The notes below the pieces were generated by a model. That model was not told the origin of the DNA. It ran no database searches and was given only the letters and a program-made list of their open reading frames with translations. From assembly GCF_016107655.1 (NCBI RefSeq), contig NZ_JABASX010000002.1, forward strand, positions 248,001 to 312,000: a stretch of 64,000 nt of DNA. The letters are read 5' to 3'. A program made the translations under genes and the position numbers. Origin of the DNA: Brevibacterium antiquum. Lineage in GTDB: Bacteria; Actinomycetota; Actinomycetes; Actinomycetales; Brevibacteriaceae. The number at the start of each line of letters is the position of its first letter. Within the stretch, counting starts at the first letter, position 1. Below, in pieces: positions 41,385 to 50,415 of the stretch.

Positions 41385-42566
41385 GTGAACAGGAAGCAGT
41401 CCGCAGGAGCCGTCCCGGTGATCCTCCTGACCGGCTACCTGGGGGCGGGCAAGACCAGTCTGCTCAATCACCTGCTGCGCCATCCCGATGCACGCATCGG
41501 TGTCGTCGTCAATGACTTCGGCGACCTCAACATCGACGCGGGCCTCGTCGTCGGGCAGGTCGATGAGCCCTTCTCCATCTCGGGCGGATGCATCTGCTGC
41601 CTTGATGATGACACTTCACTCGAAGACGCACTCACCGCACTCGCGAAACCGCGCCTGCGTCTCGACGCCATCATCGTCGAAGCCAGCGGTTTCGCCGAAC
41701 CGCTGACACTGGCACGGATGGTCACCCGCATGGGCCACCACCGCTTCCACCTCGGTGGGGTCATCGACGTCGTCGACGCCACCATGCATGCCGCCACGGT
41801 CGACACCGAAACCGCACCGCCGATGCGCTACGCGGCAACGACCCTGGTGCTCGTCAACAAGCTCGATCAGCTCCCCGTCGCGGACCGGGACACGGCTGTC
41901 GCTGCGATCCGGGAACGGGTCCATCAGCGCAATCCGCGACTCCTCGTCGTCGGCACCAGCTTCGGCCGTCTCGACCCGGCGCTGATCTTCGATCCCGGCT
42001 CAGGGGCCGAACGAGGCGGCGATGGAACACGGTCGGATGACAGTTCAACCGGGGATGAGAGCGCAGAACCCATCCAAGCGGAACTTCCGATCCGGGAACT
42101 CATCCGACAGGCCTACGCCGAAGCCGCTCAGGAAGGCCTCGACGGCGAAGGCGAGAGCGTCGCCGTCCACCATCACGCACAGTCGGTGACGATCACTGCC
42201 AGCGGGTGTGCCGACGCCGGCGCCGTGCTGAACTTCCTCGAGGATCTGCCGGCCGGGGTCTACCGGGTGAAGGGCTCGATTCTCGTCGACGACAGGGGCG
42301 GACGCCGGCGCTACGGCCTCCAGGCGGTAGGCCCGAACGTCTATGTGTCGGCGGTTGCGCCGCAGCCGACGACGGCGCCGCAGTCGACGACGGCGCCGCA
42401 GTCGACGACGGCACCGCAGGAGGAGAGCTGGGACAGCGCGTTGGTCGTCATCGGTGAGTCCTTCGACGAAGCAGATGTCAGGGCGAAGCTGAAGGCCGCG
42501 TTGCGCAGCGACGGAGGCGCGAACGGAGTGGAGCGACTCCGCCACTACGTACGCCTGCACAGTTGA
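41385..42566 (+). CDS. G3E-family GTP-binding metallochaperone (CobW/ZigA type)
   Basis: 393 residues from GTG 41385, four bases behind GGAGG. Intact motifs: Walker A LLTGYLGAGKTSLLN, the metal-binding CxCC in SGGCICC, and the base-specificity motif VNKLDQL. The CobW C-terminal domain follows. Two low-complexity parts stand out: an acidic stretch near residues 205-225 and three TTAPQ(S) repeats near 326-345. COG0523 proteins under Zur control deliver zinc to essential enzymes when zinc is scarce. The neighbouring box and zur gene fit this. Confidence 0.85.
   Translation: MNRKQSAGAVPVILLTGYLGAGKTSLLNHLLRHPDARIGVVVNDFGDLNIDAGLVVGQVDEPFSISGGCICCLDDDTSLEDALTALAKPRLRLDAIIVEASGFAEPLTLARMVTRMGHHRFHLGGVIDVVDATMHAATVDTETAPPMRYAATTLVLVNKLDQLPVADRDTAVAAIRERVHQRNPRLLVVGTSFGRLDPALIFDPGSGAERGGDGTRSDDSSTGDESAEPIQAELPIRELIRQAYAEAAQEGLDGEGESVAVHHHAQSVTITASGCADAGAVLNFLEDLPAGVYRVKGSILVDDRGGRRRYGLQAVGPNVYVSAVAPQPTTAPQSTTAPQSTTAPQEESWDSALVVIGESFDEADVRAKLKAALRSDGGANGVERLRHYVRLHS
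42367..42419 (+). repeat. 18-bp tandem repeat inside the G3E gene
   Basis: About three copies of an 18-base unit (consensus ACGACGGCGCCGCAGTCG) encode the hexapeptide repeat TTAPQS in the linker before the last part of the protein. It is a likely site of length variation by slippage. Confidence 0.8.
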
Positions 42567-42912
42567 GAACAGTGAGGCGCCGATCTGCGCCGAGTCCCGT
42601 CACGCTGACGATTGCGGTGTTTCCGGAATCCAAGACGGAGGAAAACACCCGCGCCCGCAGACCACAGCGCTCATAGGATCGAATCATGACCAACCTCCCA
42701 TGCCGCACTCAGCCTTTTGGGGGAGGAAGAAGACAACTTTTGGGGGACGCGTCGACCGGCCCGGCCTGAAAGACTGAACTCGTTCCACCCTCGCCCGGAC
42801 CATCCCCGCCGTCGCACCGATCGCCGGCACACCGCGCCACCAACGCACCGCTCCACAAAGTCACCTGATCGCCCATCCGCAGCTCCCGCATGCCCAAAAC
42901 CCGGAGGAACCC
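42567..42912. other. 346-bp region before the RND gene
   Basis: No conserved gene was recognised. It contains a weak stem (GGTGTTT / AAACACC, about 42617-42651), an 11-base direct repeat CTTTTGGGGGA (42714-42724 and 42737-42747), the small leaderless-type ORF at 42686, and near its end the GGAGG for the RND start. Confidence 0.5.
42686..42769 (+). CDS. Possible leaderless small ORF (27 aa)
   Basis: TAGGAT (42674-42679) stands six bases before ATG 42686, the pattern of leaderless actinobacterial genes. The frame gives 27 codons ending in TGA, with a GGGRR core and no similarity I know. It could be a leader peptide for the RND gene 143 bp downstream, or just mark the transcription start. Only the promoter geometry supports it. 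Confidence 0.2.
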   Translation: MTNLPCRTQPFGGGRRQLLGDASTGPA

Positions 42913-45900
42913 GTGTCCCTGATCACCAGGATGAGTCTGAAGAACCGCCTCATCGTCGGCCTGCTCACCCTTGTGATCGCCGTTTTCGGCGTCATTGCGA
43001 CCACCTCGCTCAACCAGGAGACGATGCCCTCGGTCGAGCTGCCAGGCACCTCGGTGCAGGTCACGGTTCCGGGAGCCTCACCCGAGGTCGTCGAGGAATC
43101 GGTGACCAAACCGATCGAAACCGCGCTCGAAGGGGTCGGCGACCTCGAGACGGTGAGCACAACCTCCTCGGCGGGGTCGATGTCGGCCGACGTCACCTGG
43201 CCCTTCGGCAAGGATGCCGAGGAGATGACGGACTCTGTGCGCTCCGCCGTCGACTCTGCGAAGGCAGACCTTCCCGACGGCGCCGAGGCGGAGGTGCTCT
43301 CCCAGCAGATCGACGACGTTCCGGTGGTCATGTTCGCCGTCTCCGGGGGCGAGGACTCGCAGAAGCTCGGCGATCTCGTTGAGACTGAACTCGTCCCCGA
43401 GCTCCAAAGCGTCGCGGGCGTCTCCAGCGTCGACGTGGCCGGGCAGAACGAGCAGCGAGTCAACATCAGCTTCCGTCCCGACGACGTCAACGATAAGAAC
43501 GTCGTCACCACCTCGGTGCCGGACGAACTCACGGCCGCCGGAACCGTCGTCCCCGCAGGTCAGAGCGCACAGGGGGACAAATCACTGTCCGTGGAGGTCG
43601 GTACCGAACTGGACGCCGTCAAGGAGATCGAGAAGACCCCGCTGCGCACCGCTGACGGTACGGTCCTGCTAGGCGACGTCGCTGATGTCGAACTCGATTC
43701 CGTGGATAAGACCTCGTACTCGCGTGCCGATGGCAAGGACGCCGTGACGGTGTCGGTGACCAAGGGCCAGGATGACAATGTCGTTGAGGTCTCCCACGGA
43801 GTCAATGAGGTCCTCGAGAGGATGGGACCCGAACTCGGCGACGACATTTCCTTCTCCACGATCTTCGACCAGGCTCCCGAGATCGAGAAGTCGATCCATG
43901 ACCTGTCGGTCGAAGGCGGGCTGGGACTGTTCTTCGCGATCCTCGTGATCCTGGCCTTCCTCGGCTCCTTCCGGTCCACCGTGGTCGCCGCGATCTCGAT
44001 CCCGATGTCGCTGCTGATCGCGATGATCGGTCTCATGGTCGGCGAATACACCTTGAACATCTTGACCCTGGGAGCCCTGACCATCGCCGTCGGCCGTGTC
44101 GTCGATGACTCCATCGTCGTCATCGAGAACATCCGCAGACGGCAGGGCACGAGCGACCTGACGATCGATGACATCGTCGCCTCTGTCAAGCAGGTGGCCG
44201 GCGCCATCACGGCCTCGACCCTGACCACTGTGGCCGTGTTCCTGCCCATCGCCTTCGTCGACGGCATCGCCGGGCAGCTGTTCCGACCATTCTCCGTGAC
44301 CGTGACACTGGCTCTGCTCGGCTCGCTCCTTGTCGCGCTGACAATCGTTCCGGTCTTCAGCTACTGGGTCCTGCGGAAGAGCCCGAAGCCCCTTTCCCCG
44401 AAGCGCCAGGCTGCCACCGACGCAAGCTATGAGGCGTGGGCCCGGAAACATCGGGAGAAGGGCATCAAGCGCGCAGAGAAACGACAGTCGAAGATCGACG
44501 GGAAGAATGCCAAACGCGACGCCAAGGGCAAGACGCTGCTCCCGGCGGCGACTGCCGATGCTCCGGTGACGCCGATGCCCGGCGACGGAGAGGCCTCGGA
44601 CAGGGTCGACCGTCTGCAGCAGCGAAGCCTGCCAGCTATCCTGGCCGCACTTCGACACCCATGGCGCACGATCGTCATCTCCGTGGCGATCTTCGCCGTG
44701 ACGATGATGATGGCCAGCTTCCTCAAGACCGACCTCCTCGGGGCCGCAGGGCAGAACTCTCTCTACATCGCGCAGACTCTGCCAGCCGGGTCCTCGCTCG
44801 AGGCCAGTGATGAGGCGGCGAAGAAGATCGAAGACGTCCTCGCCTCCGACCCGGACGTCGACACCTACTCGACGACCGTCAACGGACCCGAAACCGGTTC
44901 CGAGAACTCCTTCAACATCACCCTGAAGGACGATTCCGAAGCGGAGATCGCAACGAACCGGCTGTCGAACCAGATCGACGGACTCGGCGACGAGGTCGGC
45001 GAGATCGATCTCCAAGACGCCTCAGGCAGTGCGAATGAGGATGTGGAGATCAAACTCTCCGGCTCTGATCTGTCAGCGCTGGGCGAGGCAGCCGATTCCG
45101 TGACGAAGAAGATGAGTGAGACCGAGGGCGTGACGAACGCCCGCAATGACCTCGCCTCCGATCAGCCGATCATCCACGTCGATGTGAACCGGGAGAAGGC
45201 CGCGGACTACGGCTACAGCCAGGCCGAGGTGGGGCAGGCCATTGCGGCAGCCCTGCACGGAAGTGAAGCAGGAACTCTGACGCTGGAGGGCAAGGAGCGA
45301 GATATCTTCCTCGCCCCGACCCACCCCGATGCGACTCCAGGCGAGATCCGAGCGTTGGAGCTTCCGGTCACCGAGGTGCAGACGCAGAATGCCCAGGAAG
45401 ACGCGACCGACGCAGTCGAAGAGAAGACCGACCGCAGAGCCGAGGAAGCCAAGGCCAAGGCCGAAGAGGAATCAGCCGATCAGCTCGAATCCGCCCGGGA
45501 GGCCCGCGAAAACGCCGCCGATCAGCTCGAAGAAGCCCGGAAGGCCCTGCGCGATGCCCAGAATCCACCGCCGGCTCCGAGCCCCGGCGATATGGCCGCC
45601 GACCAGGTGGAGCAGGCAGAAGAAGGCGTCGAGCAGGCAGAGAAGGGCCTGAACGAGGCCAACGACGCGATCGACGACCTCGTCGACAGCCAGCGCGAGC
45701 AGGAGGAGAGCCAGGCTGAGGAGCAGGACCTCGCCGACGAACAGGCGGCGATCCCCGACATCAAGGGCGACCCGATCACGGTCGATGAGATCGCCAGCGT
45801 CGACGAGACCGAAACCCCCGCCACCGTCACCCGGGAGGACGGCAACCGTCAGGTCACAGTGTTCGCCACCCCTGCCGAAGGACAGCTCAACCCGGTCTCC

Positions 45901-46593
45901 GCGAAGGCACAGGAACTGACCTCGAGCATGGATCTGCCCGATGGCGTGAGCTTCGACGTCGGAGGTGCGAGCCAGGAGCATGCCGACTCCTTCGCCCAGC
46001 TCGGATGGGCCATGCTCGTGGCGATCGCGCTGGTCTTCCTCGTCATGATCGCGACCTTCCGCAGCTTCGTTCAGCCGCTCATCCTGCTCGTGTCGATTCC
46101 CTTCGCCGCGACCGGTGCCGTGCTGCTGTTGCTGCTGACCGGCACACCGCTGGGCATCCCCTCGCTCATCGGCCTCCTCATGCTCATCGGCATCGTGGTG
46201 ACCAACGCGATCGTGCTCATCGACCTCGTCAACAAGCTGCGCGAGCACGGGATGGGGCTGTGGGACGCGATCATCCACGGCACCCGACTGCGTCTGCGCC
46301 CGATCCTGATGACTGCCGCTGCCACGGTCTTCGCCCTCGTGCCCATGTCACTGGGACTCACCGGTGGGGGAGTCTTCATCTCCCAGCCCTTGGCGATCGT
46401 CGTCATCGGCGGCCTCACCTCCTCGACCGTGCTGACCCTGATCCTCGTGCCCGCCCTCTACCTCCTTGTCGAGCGGCGCAAGGAGCGCCGGGCGGAACAC
46501 AAAGAGGCGAAGGCGGAGGCTAAGCATGAGGCCGATCAGCACAGAATCGATGAAGAGACCGCCGAGGTGGCCGCCCGTCCCGTAGATGAGTGA
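42913..46593 (+). CDS. RND-family efflux transporter (AcrB-like) with a coiled-coil insert
   Basis: 1226 residues from GTG 42913, six bases behind GGAGG. The N-terminus (KNRLIVGLLTLVIAVFGVIAT, ETMPSVELPG) and the pattern of one plus five and one plus five membrane segments with two large external domains are those of hydrophobe/amphiphile RND pumps. GRVVDDSIVVIENI in segment 4 carries the proton-relay aspartates. Length exceeds the usual 1000-1100. About 120 residues (roughly 831-955), very rich in Glu, Ala, Gln and Asp, are inserted in the second external domain and look like two long coiled-coil helices. A basic cytoplasmic loop (about 495-575) follows segment 6. No membrane fusion protein gene is adjacent. 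Substrate unknown; the zinc neighbourhood is suggestive only. Confidence 0.85.
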   Translation: MSLITRMSLKNRLIVGLLTLVIAVFGVIATTSLNQETMPSVELPGTSVQVTVPGASPEVVEESVTKPIETALEGVGDLETVSTTSSAGSMSADVTWPFGKDAEEMTDSVRSAVDSAKADLPDGAEAEVLSQQIDDVPVVMFAVSGGEDSQKLGDLVETELVPELQSVAGVSSVDVAGQNEQRVNISFRPDDVNDKNVVTTSVPDELTAAGTVVPAGQSAQGDKSLSVEVGTELDAVKEIEKTPLRTADGTVLLGDVADVELDSVDKTSYSRADGKDAVTVSVTKGQDDNVVEVSHGVNEVLERMGPELGDDISFSTIFDQAPEIEKSIHDLSVEGGLGLFFAILVILAFLGSFRSTVVAAISIPMSLLIAMIGLMVGEYTLNILTLGALTIAVGRVVDDSIVVIENIRRRQGTSDLTIDDIVASVKQVAGAITASTLTTVAVFLPIAFVDGIAGQLFRPFSVTVTLALLGSLLVALTIVPVFSYWVLRKSPKPLSPKRQAATDASYEAWARKHREKGIKRAEKRQSKIDGKNAKRDAKGKTLLPAATADAPVTPMPGDGEASDRVDRLQQRSLPAILAALRHPWRTIVISVAIFAVTMMMASFLKTDLLGAAGQNSLYIAQTLPAGSSLEASDEAAKKIEDVLASDPDVDTYSTTVNGPETGSENSFNITLKDDSEAEIATNRLSNQIDGLGDEVGEIDLQDASGSANEDVEIKLSGSDLSALGEAADSVTKKMSETEGVTNARNDLASDQPIIHVDVNREKAADYGYSQAEVGQAIAAALHGSEAGTLTLEGKERDIFLAPTHPDATPGEIRALELPVTEVQTQNAQEDATDAVEEKTDRRAEEAKAKAEEESADQLESAREARENAADQLEEARKALRDAQNPPPAPSPGDMAADQVEQAEEGVEQAEKGLNEANDAIDDLVDSQREQEESQAEEQDLADEQAAIPDIKGDPITVDEIASVDETETPATVTREDGNRQVTVFATPAEGQLNPVSAKAQELTSSMDLPDGVSFDVGGASQEHADSFAQLGWAMLVAIALVFLVMIATFRSFVQPLILLVSIPFAATGAVLLLLLTGTPLGIPSLIGLLMLIGIVVTNAIVLIDLVNKLREHGMGLWDAIIHGTRLRLRPILMTAAATVFALVPMSLGLTGGGVFISQPLAIVVIGGLTSSTVLTLILVPALYLLVERRKERRAEHKEAKAEAKHEADQHRIDEETAEVAARPVDE

Positions 46594-46654
46594 GGTTCCG
46601 TGCGGCGACGGTTCACCGGCGCGGGAGTTCTGGTGATCGAGTTCTGGCGAGTGC

Positions 46655-47287
46655 TCACCGAAACGCGAGCGCACCCTGGCGCAGATGGACGACGTGGTCA
46701 GCCCGGGCTGCCTGGGTGCGCTCGTGCGTGGCCATGACGATCGTGGTGCCGCGGCTGCGCTCGGAGTCGATGGCCATGGTGATGTCCTCGGTCGCGCGAG
46801 CATCGATTCCGGCCAGAGGTTCGTCAAGGAGCAGCAGGTCCGCGCGTTGTGCCAGACCTTGAGCCACCAGGGCACGCTGACGCTGACCCCCGGAAAGTGA
46901 ACCGAGGCGACGCGAGGCGAGGTCGTCGATGCGAAGCTGGGCGAGGCAGTCGTCGACGATCCGCTGATCATCACTGCCGAGGCGGGCGAAGAGGCCCCGT
47001 GCGCTCCATCTGCCCATGGCCACGACCTGTCTGACGGTGATCGGAAGGTGGTCCGGAGCAGAACTGCGCTGAGGCACGAAAGCCACATTGGACGGCAGGC
47101 CGGATATCGATCCATGTGTCGGTCTGAGCAGGCCTGCCAGTGCCATGAGCACCGTTGACTTGCCTGAGCCGTTGGCGCCGACGAGTGCCGTGACTCGGCC
47201 CAAGGGCGCGGCCAGGGTGATCTGGTCGAGGGCGAGATGCGCACCATAGTGAGCGCTGAGGTTGGTGATGGTGATCGGATTGTCCAC
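46655..47287 (-). CDS. aztA: Zinc ABC transporter ATP-binding protein
   Basis: 210 residues from GTG 47287. Walker A LVGANGSGKSTVLMAL, signature LGSLSGGQRQRALVAQGLA, Walker B LLLLDEPLAGID and the H-loop MATHERT are complete. It resembles the ATPases of cluster A-I metal ABC transporters. It is divergent from aztB with only 29 bp between the start codons. The transcript looks leaderless: TATTGT six bases before GTG, inside the Zur-like box. It should power AztB. Confidence 0.85.
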   Translation of the reverse strand: MDNPITITNLSAHYGAHLALDQITLAAPLGRVTALVGANGSGKSTVLMALAGLLRPTHGSISGLPSNVAFVPQRSSAPDHLPITVRQVVAMGRWSARGLFARLGSDDQRIVDDCLAQLRIDDLASRRLGSLSGGQRQRALVAQGLAQRADLLLLDEPLAGIDARATEDITMAIDSERSRGTTIVMATHERTQAARADHVVHLRQGALAFR

Positions 47288-47291
47288 GCTC

Positions 47292-47313
47292 TAACAATAA
47301 TGGTTATCATCAT
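47292..47313. promoter_or_regulatory. Zur-like box controlling aztA and aztB
   Basis: TAACAATAATGGTTATCATC lies between the divergent starts of aztA and aztB. It contains both -10 boxes (TATCAT six bases before ATG 47317; on the other strand TATTGT six bases before GTG 47287). Read on the minus strand it matches the other boxes (TGATAACCATTATTG). Confidence 0.6.
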
Positions 47314-47316
47314 CGA

Positions 47317-48168
47317 ATGGAATTCCTATTCGCGCCCTTCGAGGTGTCCTTCGTCCTCCGCGCCCTCATCGCCGGTGTGCTCGCCGCGGTGCTGTGCGGG
47401 TGCATCGGCACCTGGGTCGTCCTGCGCGGCCTGGCCTTCTTCGGGGACGCGATGTCGCACGGGATGCTGCCGGGAGTCGCAATCGCGGCGCTCCTCGGTG
47501 GTCACCTCATGATCGGCGCAGCGGCCAGTGCCCTGGTGATGGCGGCCGGGATCACTTGGGTGTCTCGCGAATCGAAGCTGTCCCAGGATGTCGGCATCGG
47601 ACTGCTCTTCGTCGGAATGCTGGCCGTCGGCGTGGTCATCGTGTCCCATTCCCAATCCTTTGCCGTCGACCTCACAGGCTTCCTGTTCGGTGACGTGCTC
47701 GGTGTCCGCGGTCACGACCTGATCGTCCTCGCCGTCGCAGCCTGCCTAGGCGTGCTGGCCTGCACTCTCCTTCACTGACCGTTCCTCGCGCTCGCCTTCG
47801 ACGAGCGCAAGGCGGCAACTCTGGGCCTGCGGCCCGGCTGGACCCATATTGCGATGCTCATGCTCACGGCCCTGGCGGTCGTCGCATCGTTCCAGGTCGT
47901 CGGCACGCTCCTCGTCTTCGGGCTCCTCATCGGACCCCCGGCCACAGCCTGCCTCCTGTTCGACCGCGTCGAGGTGATCATGGCGGCCGCCTCGGTGATC
48001 GGTGCGAGCGCGTGCTTCTTGGGGCTGCTTGTGAGCTGGTATGCCCAGACATCTGCCGGCGCGACCATTGCGCTGCTCACCGTCCTCGTCTTCTTCGCAG
48101 TGCTCGTTACGAGGCGGGTGAGAAGTGCGCTACGATATTCTCAGCATAATGAGAACCATTATCAATAG
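47317..48168 (+). pseudogene. aztB: Zinc ABC transporter permease, interrupted by one TGA
   Basis: The frame from ATG 47317 to TAG 48166 would give 283 residues of a ZnuB/AztB-type permease with about eight membrane segments. It starts with FVLRALIAGVLAAVLCGCIGTWVVLRG, read in parts, and later has GLRPGWTHIAML and GLLIGPPATACLL. Codon 154 is TGA (47776-47778), between TLLH and PFLALAFDERKAATLG. The frame is unchanged on both sides, so a single CGA-to-TGA change explains it. If real, only the first half is made, unless readthrough or internal initiation (ATG 47854) occurs. All other genes of the system are intact, so a sequencing error must also be considered. Confidence 0.8.
48146..48168. promoter_or_regulatory. 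Zur-like box at the end of aztB, before aztD
   Basis: ATAATGAGAACCATTATCA, an imperfect palindrome with half-sites TGAGAAC and ATTATCA, overlaps the aztB stop codon and lies 10 bp before the aztD start. It could give aztD-aztC a separate zinc-controlled promoter. Confidence 0.6.
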
Positions 48169-48177
48169 AAAGATCTC

Positions 48178-49410
48178 ATGACGAGGACAACAGGATTCGC
48201 CGCGCCGAGCGCGGCACTGATCGCACTGCTCGCCCTCACCGGGTGCCAGGGACAGCAATCGGCCAACGGGGCCGGAAGTCCCAGCCAGTCGACGGCTCCC
48301 CACGGATATGTCGAAGGCGCGGAGGAGGCCGATGAGCCGCAGCTGCGCCTGGCCGTCAGCGATGCGAACACCGGCGCAGTCTCGGTCGTCGACCTGCTCA
48401 CCGAGGACGTCGTGGAGACGGTCGAAGGCTCACCGGCGACGACCCTGTCGGGAGCAGATTCCCGATACCTCTACCTCGGCGATGGTGAAGCCGGAACGGT
48501 CACGGCCGTCGACACGGGGGCATGGACGGTCGACCACGGCGACCACAGGCACTACTACAAGGCCGAGCCGAAGACCATCGGTGAGATCGACGGTGCAGAC
48601 CCCGCGCACGTCGTCTCGACGCCGACAGAGGTGGCCTTCTTCTTCGACGGCGAGGGCCGAGCGAAGATCTATGACCGGAGCGCACTCGGCGACGGCGAAC
48701 TCAACCAGCTCGGCACCGTGAAACCGGGCGCCCACCACGGAGTGACGATCCCCTTCGAAGACCACTTCGTGTCCACACTTCCAGGAGACAAGGCCGAGGA
48801 TCTCCCCTCCGAACTCACCGTCTACGACGACAAGGGCCAGGCCTCGCCGATCGATGCGAGATGCGACGAGATCCACGGCACCGGCGTCACTCGTGACGGA
48901 CTGGTCTTCGCCTGCGCCGACGGCGTGATCAGGGTCGACGAGGACTTCGACGCCGAGGTGCTGCCCTACCCCGAGGACACAGATGAGCGCACGTGGTCCG
49001 TGGAGGTCGGACGAGACCTCGCCGCGACCCCCTTCGATGATGGTGGAATCGGGATCCTCGATGCGACGACGGACGAGTGGACGTTCGCCGACACCGACGC
49101 CGAGGTGGTCTCCGCCGGCATCGCCCCCGACGATTCCGCGGTCGTGGCCCTGGACGAAGACGGGACCATCTATTCGCTGGACCCGGAGACCGGGAAGGTG
49201 CTGACGACGAAGAAGCTCATCGCACCCTTCGACGCGAAGAGTCAGGGCCACGGAGCCGGACCCTCGGTGGCCGTGGACAGCGAACGCACCTATGTCAGCG
49301 ACCCTGCCTCGGGAACAGTGCTCGAACTTGACCCGGCCGATGGCCTGCGTGAGGCGCGCAGCTTCGACCTCGGCGGGGCACCCGCAAGCCTGGCGGTGAC
49401 GGGGCGGTGA
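48178..49410 (+). CDS. aztD: AztD-like zinc metallochaperone, lipoprotein
   Basis: 410 residues. A lipoprotein signal peptide ends in the lipobox LTGC (Cys near residue 23), so the protein should be anchored outside the membrane. The body repeats beta-propeller-like blades (LAVSDANTGAVSVVDL, YLYLGDGEAGTVTAVD) and has a histidine-rich loop DHGDHRHYYKAEP, where AztD proteins bind zinc. AztD hands zinc to the solute-binding protein AztC. The gene follows aztB and overlaps aztC. A shared Zur-like box lies just upstream. Confidence 0.8.
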   Translation: MTRTTGFAAPSAALIALLALTGCQGQQSANGAGSPSQSTAPHGYVEGAEEADEPQLRLAVSDANTGAVSVVDLLTEDVVETVEGSPATTLSGADSRYLYLGDGEAGTVTAVDTGAWTVDHGDHRHYYKAEPKTIGEIDGADPAHVVSTPTEVAFFFDGEGRAKIYDRSALGDGELNQLGTVKPGAHHGVTIPFEDHFVSTLPGDKAEDLPSELTVYDDKGQASPIDARCDEIHGTGVTRDGLVFACADGVIRVDEDFDAEVLPYPEDTDERTWSVEVGRDLAATPFDDGGIGILDATTDEWTFADTDAEVVSAGIAPDDSAVVALDEDGTIYSLDPETGKVLTTKKLIAPFDAKSQGHGAGPSVAVDSERTYVSDPASGTVLELDPADGLREARSFDLGGAPASLAVTGR

Positions 49411-50333
49411 TGGGTACACGACGGCACCACCTCGCAGCAGTGGCGCTCACGCTGGCCACGCTCGGATCACTGACCGCCTGCGCGGAAGGACACGATGAGC
49501 CGTCGATCGTGGTGACGACGAACATCCTCGGCGATGTCGTGCACAGCCTCGTCGGAGACCACGCGGCGGTCACGGTGCTGATGAAGCCGAACTCCGATCC
49601 GCATTCCTTCGGCATCTCGGCGAAGGAAGCCGGAGCAATGGAGGATGCCGATCTCATCATCGGCAACGGACTGGGGCTTGAAGAGGGGTTGTCGGCGAAC
49701 CTCGACAACGCGCGCAGCGAAGGGGTGCGCGTCCTTGAGGTCGGTGAGCACATCGATCCCCTTGCGTACACCTCGGGCGGCAGTGCGGGGACGCCCGACC
49801 CGCACTTCTGGACCGATCCCGCGCGGATGGTCGCCGCCGTCGATGTCATCACCTCGGCGCTGGGGGAGGAGGTCGGTGATGACCTCGCCGAGGCGATCGA
49901 ACCGTCCGTGACCTCGTATCGGGGGCAGCTTGACGACCTCGATGCCGAAATCGAAGAGATCGCCGAGTCGATCCCTGCCGAGAACCGGAAGCTCGTGACG
50001 AACCATCACGTGTTCGGCTACTTCGCGAAGCGCTTCGACTTCGAGGTCATCGGGGCGGTGCTGCCAAGCGGAACCACACTGGCCTCACCCTCGGCAGCCG
50101 ACCTCGAAGAGCTTGCCCGCACGGTCGAGGATGCTGGCGTGCCCACGATCTTCGCGGACTCCTCGCAGCCGCAGAAGCTCGCCGAGGCACTGTCTGATGA
50201 AGTCGACCTCGATGTCGAAGTGACACCGCTGTTCTCGGAATCGCTGACCGAAGCCGACGGGGAGGCCAGAACCTACATCGACATGCAGCGAACCAACGCG
50301 CAGGCCATCGCAGACGGACTCGTGCCCCGCTGA
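49407..50333 (+). CDS. aztC: Zinc solute-binding lipoprotein, cluster A-I
   Basis: 308 residues from GTG 49407, or 307 from ATG 49410 (TGATG overlap with aztD). Lipobox LTAC near residue 25. Zinc ligands of cluster A-I binding proteins are visible: H in DPHSFGIS, H in DPHFWTDP, H in TNHHVFGYF, and the acidic residue in IFADSSQPQ. The long His-rich loop of ZnuA is absent, as in AztC, which relies on AztD for loading. It passes zinc to the AztB permease, whose gene carries a premature stop here. Confidence 0.87.
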   Translation: MMGTRRHHLAAVALTLATLGSLTACAEGHDEPSIVVTTNILGDVVHSLVGDHAAVTVLMKPNSDPHSFGISAKEAGAMEDADLIIGNGLGLEEGLSANLDNARSEGVRVLEVGEHIDPLAYTSGGSAGTPDPHFWTDPARMVAAVDVITSALGEEVGDDLAEAIEPSVTSYRGQLDDLDAEIEEIAESIPAENRKLVTNHHVFGYFAKRFDFEVIGAVLPSGTTLASPSAADLEELARTVEDAGVPTIFADSSQPQKLAEALSDEVDLDVEVTPLFSESLTEADGEARTYIDMQRTNAQAIADGLVPR

Positions 50334-50415
50334 CGAGCGCTTCTCCGCGAGGCACACAGCCTCGCACCACCACAGATCACGGACACACCATCATGGAAAT
50401 AGGGAAGAGAGAAGA

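Noticed and set aside
43669..45015. 448-codon minus-strand frame inside the RND gene
   Set aside because: Shadow of the plus-strand RND reading frame, rich in Asp, Gly, His and Arg, without any family features.
47776..47778. Selenocysteine codon in aztB
   Set aside because: No selenocysteine insertion hairpin is evident, permeases of this family do not use selenocysteine, and the neighbouring residues suggest arginine at this position.
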